Notes under the pieces: model-generated
What the model was told of the DNA's origin: nothing
What the model saw: the letters and a program-made list of their open reading frames with translations, nothing else
The model's database searches: none
In this document: piece by piece, positions 41,787 through 48,869 of the stretch
Position numbering within the stretch: the stretch's first letter is position 1
How the letters are laid out: each line of letters opens with the position of its first letter
Assembly (NCBI GenBank): GCA_963792815.1
Contig: CAWBXR010000007.1
Coordinates: 1-64,000 of the forward strand
DNA: 64,000 nt
Direction: 5' to 3'
Source: JARRPM01 sp963792815
GTDB lineage: Bacteria > Pseudomonadota > Gammaproteobacteria > Pseudomonadales > Halieaceae
Translations under genes and position numbers: made by a program

Positions 41787-44186
41787 ATGGCACATGCGCA
41801 AGAGTCGGATCTGCCGGTCATCGGGGACCTGCGGCAATTTGATTTTCAATCGGGCACGTTCCTGGAGAAGCTGGTATTCAACCACCGCCCGGTCGTGATG
41901 ATCCTGTGCATCCTGGTTACTGTCGTACTGGGATACCAGGCGACCAGGATCACACTGCAGGCGGGTTTCGAGAAGACGCTGCCCAAAACCCACCCCTACG
42001 TGCTCAACTACCTGGCCAACCAGACTGACCTGCAAGGGCTGGGCAATAACCTGCGGGTGGTGGCGGAGGTCAAGACAGGCGACATCTTCACCAAAGAGAA
42101 TATGGAATACATCGAGCAGGTCAATGATGCCCTGTTCTACATACCGGGCGTGGACCGCAACGGCATGAAGTCCATCTGGACACCCAACACACGCTGGCAG
42201 ACGGTGACCGAGCTGGGTTTCGAGGGCGGCCCCGTTATTCCCGGTGACTACAACGGCTCGCCCGAATCAATTGCCGAGGTAAAAACGAATATCGCCCGGG
42301 CCGGTATTATGGGCAACCTGGTCGGCAACGATGAGATGTCCGCGGCCATCATCGTGCCTCTGCTGGACAGTGACCCGGAGACGGGTGAGCGGCTCGATTA
42401 CGGCAAGCTCAGTGCCCAGCTCGAGGAAATCCGGGAGAAATTCGCCGGCAACGACCCGGACCGTTCCATCCATATCATCGGTTTCGCCAAGCTGGTCGGG
42501 GACTTACTGGACGGCCTGCTTGTCGTCATGGGGTTTTTTGCCGTCGCCGTATTGATCGCCACTGCCCTGCTCTACTGGTACACCCGCTGTCTGCGCTCGA
42601 CGCTCATGGTGATCGGCTGTTCACTGGTGGCGGTGGTCTGGCAGATGGGCCTGCTGGCCGCCCTGGGTTTTGAGCTGGACCCGTTCTCGATCCTTGTACC
42701 CTTCCTGGTGTTCGCCATCGGCGTCAGCCACGGGGCCCAGAAACTGAATGGTGTTCTGCAGGACATGGGCCGCGGCACCCACCGCTACATCGCGGCGCGC
42801 TACACATTTCGCCGCCTGTTTCTGGCAGGAGTGACTGCCCTGCTGTCAGATGGCGTGGGTTTCGCTGTGCTGATGATTATCCAGATTCAGGTCATCCAGG
42901 ACCTGGCCATCACCGCCAGCATGGGCGTGGTGGTGCTCATCTTCACCAACCTGATCCTGCTTCCCATCACCCTGTCCTACACCGGTGTCGGCAAAAAGGC
43001 CGTGGCGCGAGCGAGCACGCCGCCCAAGAGCCAGCAGGAGATGCACTTGTTCTGGCGCTTCCTGCTGCAGTTCACCCACAGGGGCCCCGCGGCGGCAGCG
43101 ATCATAGTATGCGCGCTGATGGCTGCCGGGGGCGTGTACGTCTCGAAGGACCTGCAGATTGGCGACCTGGACCCCGGCGCTCCGGAATTGCGCGCTGACT
43201 CAAGGTATAACCGCGACGTGGCCTATAATGTCAGCCACTATTCCGTGAGTACTGATGTGTTTGCGATCATTGTCAAAACGCCCGCGCAGGCGTGCATCAA
43301 TTACTGGGGCCTGAGCCTGGCCAATGAATTGGAATGGCGCCTGCGTCAACTGGATGGCGTAGAGGACGTACGGGGGCTGAATGTCCGCGCCCGGGAGGTG
43401 ATGGCGGGAATGAACGAGGGATATATCAAGTGGCAGTCCTTGTTCCGCAATCAGGACACCATCAATTACGCGGTAAGTGACCTGGTACCGGAATACGTCG
43501 ACCCGGATTGCTCCATCTGGCCGATGCAGGTCTACCTGGCCGATCACAAGGCTGTCACACTCACGCGGGTAGTTGATACGCTGGAACAATTCAATGCCGA
43601 CTGGCCATCACAGAAAGCGCAGTTCCTCGGCGCGGCGGGAAGCTCGGGCTTCGAGGCGGCGACCAACATCGTCGTGAAGAAAGCCAACCAGGATATGCTG
43701 TACTACGTGTACGGGGCTGTCGTTGTACTGTGCCTGCTTACCTTCCGATCGATACCTGGCGTCATCTGTGCAGTTGTACCACTGATGCTGACATCCGTGT
43801 TGTGCGAAGCCCTGATGGTATGGCTGGGTATTGGCGTAAAAGTAGCTACGCTCCCGGTAATCGCGCTGGGCGTCGGTATCGGCGTAGACTATGCGCTTTA
43901 CGTTCTGACGGTGATACTGGCCAAGCTGCGCGAGGGCAAGGACCTGACCACAGCTTACTATGAGACCCTCAATTTCACCGGCCGTGTGGTGGCGTTGATC
44001 GGGGTTACCCTGGCCGCCGGCGTCGTGACCTGGGCGGCGTCACCGATAAAGTTCCAGGCGGACATGGGCATCCTGCTCACATTCATGTTCATCTGGAATA
44101 TGTTCGGCGCGCTCATCCTGATGCCGGCCCTGGCGACGTTCCTGCTCCGGCCACAGCCCGGAGCAGGTGCTCCAGCACCGGGGTGA
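41787..44186 (+). CDS. RND-superfamily (MMPL-type) exporter
   Basis: The 799-residue inner-membrane transporter has two repeated halves. Each has one helix, a large periplasmic loop and a five-helix bundle (TM1 near 33-55, TM2-6 near 235-405, TM7 near 430, TM8-12 near 635-790). Motifs such as GVGIGVDYALYVLTVI and FAIGVSHGAQKLNG fit the hydrophobe/MMPL branch rather than the tripartite drug pumps. No outer membrane factor or adaptor gene is adjacent. These proteins move lipids, sterols or other hydrophobic molecules, and the actual cargo is unknown. GGAG precedes the ATG. It is co-directional with the YCF48-like gene. Confidence 0.85.
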   Translation: MAHAQESDLPVIGDLRQFDFQSGTFLEKLVFNHRPVVMILCILVTVVLGYQATRITLQAGFEKTLPKTHPYVLNYLANQTDLQGLGNNLRVVAEVKTGDIFTKENMEYIEQVNDALFYIPGVDRNGMKSIWTPNTRWQTVTELGFEGGPVIPGDYNGSPESIAEVKTNIARAGIMGNLVGNDEMSAAIIVPLLDSDPETGERLDYGKLSAQLEEIREKFAGNDPDRSIHIIGFAKLVGDLLDGLLVVMGFFAVAVLIATALLYWYTRCLRSTLMVIGCSLVAVVWQMGLLAALGFELDPFSILVPFLVFAIGVSHGAQKLNGVLQDMGRGTHRYIAARYTFRRLFLAGVTALLSDGVGFAVLMIIQIQVIQDLAITASMGVVVLIFTNLILLPITLSYTGVGKKAVARASTPPKSQQEMHLFWRFLLQFTHRGPAAAAIIVCALMAAGGVYVSKDLQIGDLDPGAPELRADSRYNRDVAYNVSHYSVSTDVFAIIVKTPAQACINYWGLSLANELEWRLRQLDGVEDVRGLNVRAREVMAGMNEGYIKWQSLFRNQDTINYAVSDLVPEYVDPDCSIWPMQVYLADHKAVTLTRVVDTLEQFNADWPSQKAQFLGAAGSSGFEAATNIVVKKANQDMLYYVYGAVVVLCLLTFRSIPGVICAVVPLMLTSVLCEALMVWLGIGVKVATLPVIALGVGIGVDYALYVLTVILAKLREGKDLTTAYYETLNFTGRVVALIGVTLAAGVVTWAASPIKFQADMGILLTFMFIWNMFGALILMPALATFLLRPQPGAGAPAPG

Positions 44187-44194
44187 CTTGACGA

Positions 44195-44273
44195 TTCCGG
44201 CGGCGAGAACCCGTTATTTCAGGCTGTGCGGCGCCTTGACTGGTGCGCGCCTGGGATCGACCTGGCGCAGTTC
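44195..44273 (-). pseudogene. Decayed fragment of thrH
   Basis: By hand alignment 63 of 74 bases between 44197 and 44270 match 46276-46349 inside the intact thrH gene, in the same orientation. On the minus strand it reads ELRQVDPRRAPVKAPHSLK, a TAA stop, then RVLAAG, where intact ThrH has KLRQVDPKRASVKALHSLN, Tyr, RVLAAG. Only about 26 codons remain. The fragment lies directly behind the MMPL gene. The two thrH copies bracket the Ser-Asp repeat gene and the glycosyltransferase-like pseudogene. Confidence 0.82.
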
Positions 44274-44364
44274 CCCCGGGGAAGGCTATCCATCCGCTGT
44301 ATACAGCCAATCTGCCCCGTAAAGGGTCGGCGGACTGATTGATCCAGGTACCCTACTGGCTACC

Positions 44365-45189
44365 TTAATCGTCGGAGTCATCCGAGTCATCCGAGTCATC
44401 CGAGTCGTCCGAGTCGTCCGAATCATCCGAATCATCCGAATCATCCGAATCATCCGAGTCATCCGAGTCATCCGAATCGTCCGAATCATCCGAGTCATCC
44501 GAGTCATCCGAGTCATCCGAGTCATCCGAGTCATCCGAGTCATCCGAGTCATCCGAGTCATCTGAGTCATCCGAGTCATCGTCCGAGTAATATTTTGGCC
44601 TGAAGTCCCGGAGCTTGGCTTTTGCTACCAGTTGGGCAACCTCCTCTCCCGCAGGCAGGAAAAGTCCCAGCTCGGTATTGAACAGATCGGATGCCTCCTG
44701 GGTCAGCGCCAGCCCCAGTCGCATCGTGGTCACTTTTCCATTTCGGTTGAGGGAAGCAGTGGAGTCATCGAAGATCGCGATATCGAAAAGCGGTACCACG
44801 CCGGAGAGACTGCCATTTATCTGCACCAGACCGGTCACCCGGGGCTTGCCCTCGTAGCTTTCCAGACTCAGATTGTGCAACTTGACTTTAGTGCCATCGA
44901 GCGCAGTAAAACGCAGGCCACCCGCGTGATTAACTTCACCAATGAATCCGTTAAGGTCGAATGCACCGCCACTGACCGGTAGCCGGACATTACGCGTTTT
45001 GGATTGCTTTTTAGCTGGCCCAACTGGCCCGGTGGTGATGCCCGCCGAATCCAGCGCCTGCAAAAAACTGCTTTCCAGCGCGAGCAAGCTCTCGCTTGCC
45101 TGGCTTTTCACCTGCAGAACCGGCGCCGCAATTGAGTGGCCACTGGTAACGCTAAGCAGCACAACGGAGCTTGCCACTATCTTCTTCAT
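44365..45189 (-). CDS. Exported protein with a 23-unit Ser-Asp-Asp tail
   Basis: The 274-residue protein has a signal peptide (MKKIVASSVVLLSVTSGHSIAA). A globular region of about 180 residues follows (SGGAFDLNGFIGEVNHAGG, ALDGTKVKLHNLSLES, TGLVQINGSLSGVVPLFDIAIFDD). The C-terminal tail is SDDD followed by 23 perfect Ser-Asp-Asp triplets to the stop. I recognise no family for the globular part. The tail recalls the Ser-Asp repeats of staphylococcal Sdr proteins and Ca-binding acidic repeats, but there is no sorting signal. GGGAG lies 7 bases before ATG 45189. It lies in the segment flanked by thrH copies. Confidence 0.75.
   Translation of the reverse strand: MKKIVASSVVLLSVTSGHSIAAPVLQVKSQASESLLALESSFLQALDSAGITTGPVGPAKKQSKTRNVRLPVSGGAFDLNGFIGEVNHAGGLRFTALDGTKVKLHNLSLESYEGKPRVTGLVQINGSLSGVVPLFDIAIFDDSTASLNRNGKVTTMRLGLALTQEASDLFNTELGLFLPAGEEVAQLVAKAKLRDFRPKYYSDDDSDDSDDSDDSDDSDDSDDSDDSDDSDDSDDSDDSDDSDDSDDSDDSDDSDDSDDSDDSDDSDDSDDSDD
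44375..44581. repeat. 9-bp tandem repeat, 23 units
   Basis: Twenty-three copies of GAGTCATCC and close variants (GAATCATCC, GAGTCGTCC, GAATCGTCC, GAGTCATCT) run head to tail. Each encodes Ser-Asp-Asp on the minus strand. Units 14-20 are identical, a run of 63 bp. All variation is synonymous, which indicates selection on the protein together with repeat turnover. The number of units should change easily by slippage without shifting the frame. Confidence 0.95.
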
Positions 45190-45285
45190 GTCGAGTCTCC
45201 CGATAAATCTACTGTAAACTGTAGCCCGCAAAGGCCTAGTCCTTCTGTGGGTATTTCAGTTTGTTGTTTATGAGTCAAGACTGTC

Positions 45286-46039
45286 ATGATTTCAAGTAAT
45301 TTTTCAAACAATATCCCGATAGCTATCAGCTATCGCCCTAAACGCGATGACTATCTGCCGGTGGTTGTGGCAGCCATCCGTCGCCATATGGGCGATTGGC
45401 CTATTGTTTTACTCTGCGAAGAAGGTCACTCTGCCGCCGAACAAGTGGCTGCAGCACCATGCAATACAGACCATCACCGACTGGGAACACTCCCCGGGCG
45501 CCAATAAGGTGCAGCGCCTATGGGAACACCAGGAGGTCTACTCCCGGCATTTCGAGAGCTGGATCTGGTGGCACGACGACATGCTGTTATTGCGTCCCCT
45601 GCAGGATCCGTGCGCCGAGCTCCGGCGTCCACTGGTTCGCCAGCCACCCGGGGCTCGCCCCAACCGAAAGCTGAGCAACTGGCACGGCTGGCTATGGGAT
45701 ACGCTGGGATTTTTCGCCTGCCAGGGCATACCCGCGCCCAACCCGGTGCTGCATATTCCGCGGCTCATAGACCGTACCGTGCTTCAGTCGATCCCGAAAG
45801 CGTGGGATCGCAGCCGACTCCTGTTCGAGCCCACCTATCTGCTATGGCACTGGCACCAGGCGGGGCTTGAATTTCAGATGGGCGAGGACTGCCGCATCGC
45901 TGTATTTGACGGGCTGTTGCCCCCGATATCAGAGCTGGAACAATCCGGTCGAACCTTTATGACCTGGGGACGGAGCGTCGACCAGGCGTCAGCCAAAACC
46001 GAGTTCGCCCGTTGTTATCCAGTTGATTTTCTCGTTTAG
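45286..46039 (+). pseudogene. Glycosyltransferase-like gene with a frameshift
   Basis: The first frame starts at ATG 45286 (MISSNFSNNIPIAISYRPKRDDYLPVVVAA, then GDWPIVLLCE). It loses sense after GAA at 45418-45420. One base later (from 45422) the next frame carries on with KVTLPPNKWLQHHAIQTITDWEH, ESWIWWHDDMLLLRPLQDP and FEPTYLLWHWHQAGL, to a stop at 46037-46039. The joined product would be about 250 residues. The WWHDDMLLLRPL segment resembles the DxD region of glycosyltransferases or Stealth-type sugar-phosphate transferases, though the assignment is weak. One extra G in GAAGAAG explains the break. It could be a real mutation or a sequence error. Confidence 0.6.
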
Positions 46040-46109
46040 CAAGCCATCGCACCGGCAAAGACGGTTCACCGTTTGATTCGTCGCCGGACGCTCTGGTAGG
46101 GCCTGCAGT

Positions 46110-46727
46110 TTACAGGCTCAGCTTGCGGTTACTCGCCTCGATGAACGCCACTTTCAGCTCCTCCAGGTTTGCCACCGACTTGAACTGGGGGAACTCGTCG
46201 ATGACGTTCTGGGGCGCGTGAATGAGGAAGCCCACATCGGCCTCGCCCAGCATGGTGGTGTCGTTGTAGGAATCGCCGGCGGCAAGGACCCGGTAGTTGA
46301 GGCTGTGCAGGGCCTTGACCGAGGCGCGCTTGGGATCGACCTGGCGCAGTTTGTAGTCCACCACCCTGCCGTTATCGTCGGTTACCAGGCGATGGCAGAA
46401 CAGGGTCGGCCACTTCAACTGACGCATCAAGGGTTCGGAGAATTCGTAAAACGTATCGGACAGGATGATCACCTGGAACCGCTCGCGCAGCCAGTCGACG
46501 AAGTCGATAGCGCCGGGCAGCGGCTGCAGCGTGGCGATCACTTCCTGGATATCGCCTATCTTGAGATTGTGCTGATCCAGCAGACCCAGGCGCTGCTTCA
46601 TCAGCACGTCGTAATCAGGGATGTCGCGCGTGGTTGCCCGCAGTTCCTTTATACCGGTACGCTCGGCAAAGGCAATCCATATCTCGGGGACGAGAACCCC
46701 CTCCAGGTCCAGGCAGGCCAGTTCCAT
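46110..46727 (-). CDS. thrH: Phosphoserine phosphatase/homoserine phosphotransferase ThrH
   Basis: The 205-residue HAD enzyme has motif I LDLEGVLVPE (a Glu replaces the usual second residue set, as in ThrH). IILSDTFYEFSEPLMRQL is motif II and AAGDSYNDTTMLGEADVGFLIHAP is motif IV. ThrH dephosphorylates phosphoserine and can pass phosphate to homoserine. AGGAGA lies 8 bases before the ATG. A decayed copy of residues about 127-152 sits at 44195-44273. The gene is single; cysB lies upstream on the same strand. Confidence 0.94.
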   Translation of the reverse strand: MELACLDLEGVLVPEIWIAFAERTGIKELRATTRDIPDYDVLMKQRLGLLDQHNLKIGDIQEVIATLQPLPGAIDFVDWLRERFQVIILSDTFYEFSEPLMRQLKWPTLFCHRLVTDDNGRVVDYKLRQVDPKRASVKALHSLNYRVLAAGDSYNDTTMLGEADVGFLIHAPQNVIDEFPQFKSVANLEELKVAFIEASNRKLSL

Positions 46728-46832
46728 GTGTCAGTCTCCTCGGTCGGTAAACGGCTGGTATGTGCGTCATAATTGGCGTGACGGCGTACACTAACGGCTT
46801 GCCGGCGGGGGTACAAGCCCTCGAGGGAAAAA

Positions 46833-47807
46833 TCAGTAAACGGGCAGATCGAGGTGGGAAAACAGCTCTTCCAGCTCTGCCTTGCTGTGCTGCTGGAAAG
46901 CATCCTGCACCACTTCCCGTGTCAGGTGGGGGGCAAAATTTTCGATGAATTCGTACATGTAGCCGCGCAGGAAAGTGCCCCGGCGGCAGCCTATGCGGGT
47001 CACACTGCTGGCAAACAGGTGGCTGGCATCCAGCGCCACCAGGTCGCTGTCCTTGGTCTTGTCGTAAGCCATCGCGGCCACGATACCGATACCCAGGCCC
47101 AGGCGCACATAGGTCTTTATCACGTCCGCGTCGGCCGCGGTAAAGACCACCCGGGGCTCCAGCCCTTTCTCTACAAACGCCTCGTCCAGCTTGGAGCGGC
47201 CGGTAAAACCGAATACGTAGGTGACTATCGGATGCTCTGCTACAGCTTCGAGAGTCAGTTCCGAAAGCTGGGTCAGGGGATGGTCGCGGGGTACCAGGAT
47301 GCAGCGGTTCCAGCGGTAACAGGGCATCATGATCAGGTCTGAAAACAATTCCAGCGCCTCAGTTGCAATGGCGAAGTCCACCGTGCCGTCAGCGGCCATC
47401 TCGGAGATCTGCATGGGTGTACCCTGGTGCATGTGCAGGGAGACATCCGGGTAGCTTTCCATGAACGCCTTGATGGTGGCCGGCAGTGCATAGCGGGCCT
47501 GGGTGTGGGTTGTCGCAATCGACAGGGCGCCCTTCTTCTCGTTGGAATACTCCTGGGCCACCTGCTTGATGCTCTCGACCTTGCGCAGTATCTCGCCGGC
47601 GGTCTCGAGAATCACCTCGCCCGCAGGGGTAACGTGGGTCAGGTGCTTGCCGCTGCGAGCGAATATCTCCACTCCCAGTTCATCCTCGAGCAGGCGGATC
47701 TGCTTACTGATACCGGGTTGCGAGGTGTAGAGACTTTGGGCGGTTGCCGAGACGTTGAGCTCGTGGTGCGCCACTTCCCATATGTAGCGCAGCTGCTGAA
47801 GTTTCAT
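46833..47807 (-). CDS. cysB: LysR-type regulator of cysteine biosynthesis CysB
   Basis: The 324-residue LysR protein has exactly the length of E. coli CysB. The N-terminal winged HTH is MKLQQLRYIWEVAHHELNVSATAQSLYTSQPGISKQIRLLED, read in parts. The effector domain has the TTHTQARYALP segment and the THTQ residues that contact sulfate and N-acetylserine. CysB activates sulfate assimilation genes in response to N-acetylserine. GGAGGATGGC precedes the ATG. The siroheme synthase gene cysG in the same window is a plausible downstream need, but not shown to be a target. Confidence 0.94.
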   Translation of the reverse strand: MKLQQLRYIWEVAHHELNVSATAQSLYTSQPGISKQIRLLEDELGVEIFARSGKHLTHVTPAGEVILETAGEILRKVESIKQVAQEYSNEKKGALSIATTHTQARYALPATIKAFMESYPDVSLHMHQGTPMQISEMAADGTVDFAIATEALELFSDLIMMPCYRWNRCILVPRDHPLTQLSELTLEAVAEHPIVTYVFGFTGRSKLDEAFVEKGLEPRVVFTAADADVIKTYVRLGLGIGIVAAMAYDKTKDSDLVALDASHLFASSVTRIGCRRGTFLRGYMYEFIENFAPHLTREVVQDAFQQHSKAELEELFSHLDLPVY

Positions 47808-47915
47808 GCCATCCTCCGGATCAGCCCCAGCTGGAGCGACTAAGACTTATGAAGAATAGACATTAAACCGGGCAAAGGCCAAATATATAAGTAATAACCA
47901 GGCCCCGCAGAAATA

Positions 47916-48815
47916 TCAGGCGTTGGCTATGCCGTGGGGCACATGTCCGGTGGCGATATGGGGGCTGGCAGCGGCGCAGTGGCCCGGCTGGTCATCGAAA
48001 AAAACATCGGCCTGGTAGGCCCGCAGAAACTCGGTTTTATCAAGCCCGCCGAGGAAAATTGACTCATCGATACGGATATTCCACGCCCGCAGGGTGCGAA
48101 TGACCCGCTCGTGGGCCGGTGCCGAGCGGGCGGTAACCAGCGCCGTGCGTATCGGCGCCTCGCTGGCGGGGAATGCCTGTTGCAGCCGCTGCAGGGCTGC
48201 AAGAAATGGTTTGAAGGGACCACCGGCCAGGGGCTCCCGGGCCGAGGCTTTCTCGCTGGCAGTGAAGGCGGCCAGTCCCTCGCTCTTGTAGACGCGCTCG
48301 GCCTCATCGGAAAAAATGACCGCGTCACCGTCGAAGGCGAAGCGCAGCTGGTCGCTGTCCGAGCCACCGCCCTTGCTCGAGACCAGGGTTGCAGCCGCCA
48401 CCCCGCAGTCCAGGGCGTAGCGGACGTCCTCCGCCTCGTTCGACAGGAACAGCTGGCAGCCGAAAGCGTTGATGTAACGCCAGGGGCTCTCGCCGCCGCA
48501 GAAGGCGGCCCGGTTGATGGCCAGGTCGTAATGCTGGATGGAATTGAATACCCTCAGCCCGGTGTCGGCGCTGTTGCGCGACAGCAGTACCACCTCCACC
48601 CGCGACTCTTCCCCGAGCCGGTCATTGAGCCGCAACAACTTGTGCACCAGGGGAAACGCCTCCCCTGGCTCCAGCGGTTCCTCCTCACGGGCAACCTGGT
48701 AGGCAGAGTAGGCCTCGAGCCCTTCGCTTTCATAGACACGGTGGCTGTCATCCAGGTTGAACAGGGCCCGGGACGAGATTGCGATGACCAGGCGGTCGCT
48801 TAGAGTTTGTGGCAT
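47916..48815 (-). CDS. Cytosolic 5'-nucleotidase family protein
   Basis: The 299-residue protein resembles the NT5C1/PF06189 family. VIAISSRALFNLDDSHRVYESEGLEAY opens it (in place of the animal DxDxT-like start), then VVLLSRNSADTGLRVFNSIQHYDL, CGGESPWRYINAF and RFAFDGDAVIFSDEAERVY. The last supplies the Asp pair of the HAD-like site. FFDDQPGHC closes it. Members hydrolyse AMP and IMP. The ATG at 48815 begins MPQTLSDRLVIA; the frame opens 11 codons earlier. It lies between cysB and the CoA hydrolase gene on the same strand. Confidence 0.82.
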   Translation of the reverse strand: MPQTLSDRLVIAISSRALFNLDDSHRVYESEGLEAYSAYQVAREEEPLEPGEAFPLVHKLLRLNDRLGEESRVEVVLLSRNSADTGLRVFNSIQHYDLAINRAAFCGGESPWRYINAFGCQLFLSNEAEDVRYALDCGVAAATLVSSKGGGSDSDQLRFAFDGDAVIFSDEAERVYKSEGLAAFTASEKASAREPLAGGPFKPFLAALQRLQQAFPASEAPIRTALVTARSAPAHERVIRTLRAWNIRIDESIFLGGLDKTEFLRAYQADVFFDDQPGHCAAASPHIATGHVPHGIANA

Positions 48816-48869
48816 CGGGCAAGAATACCCAGTTGTGCGGGCAGGCACCAGAGGGTGTTTTCCGCCAGG

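Noticed and set aside
44375..44581. CRISPR array
   Set aside because: The units are contiguous 9-mers without spacers and lie inside a reading frame, so this is a coding tandem repeat.
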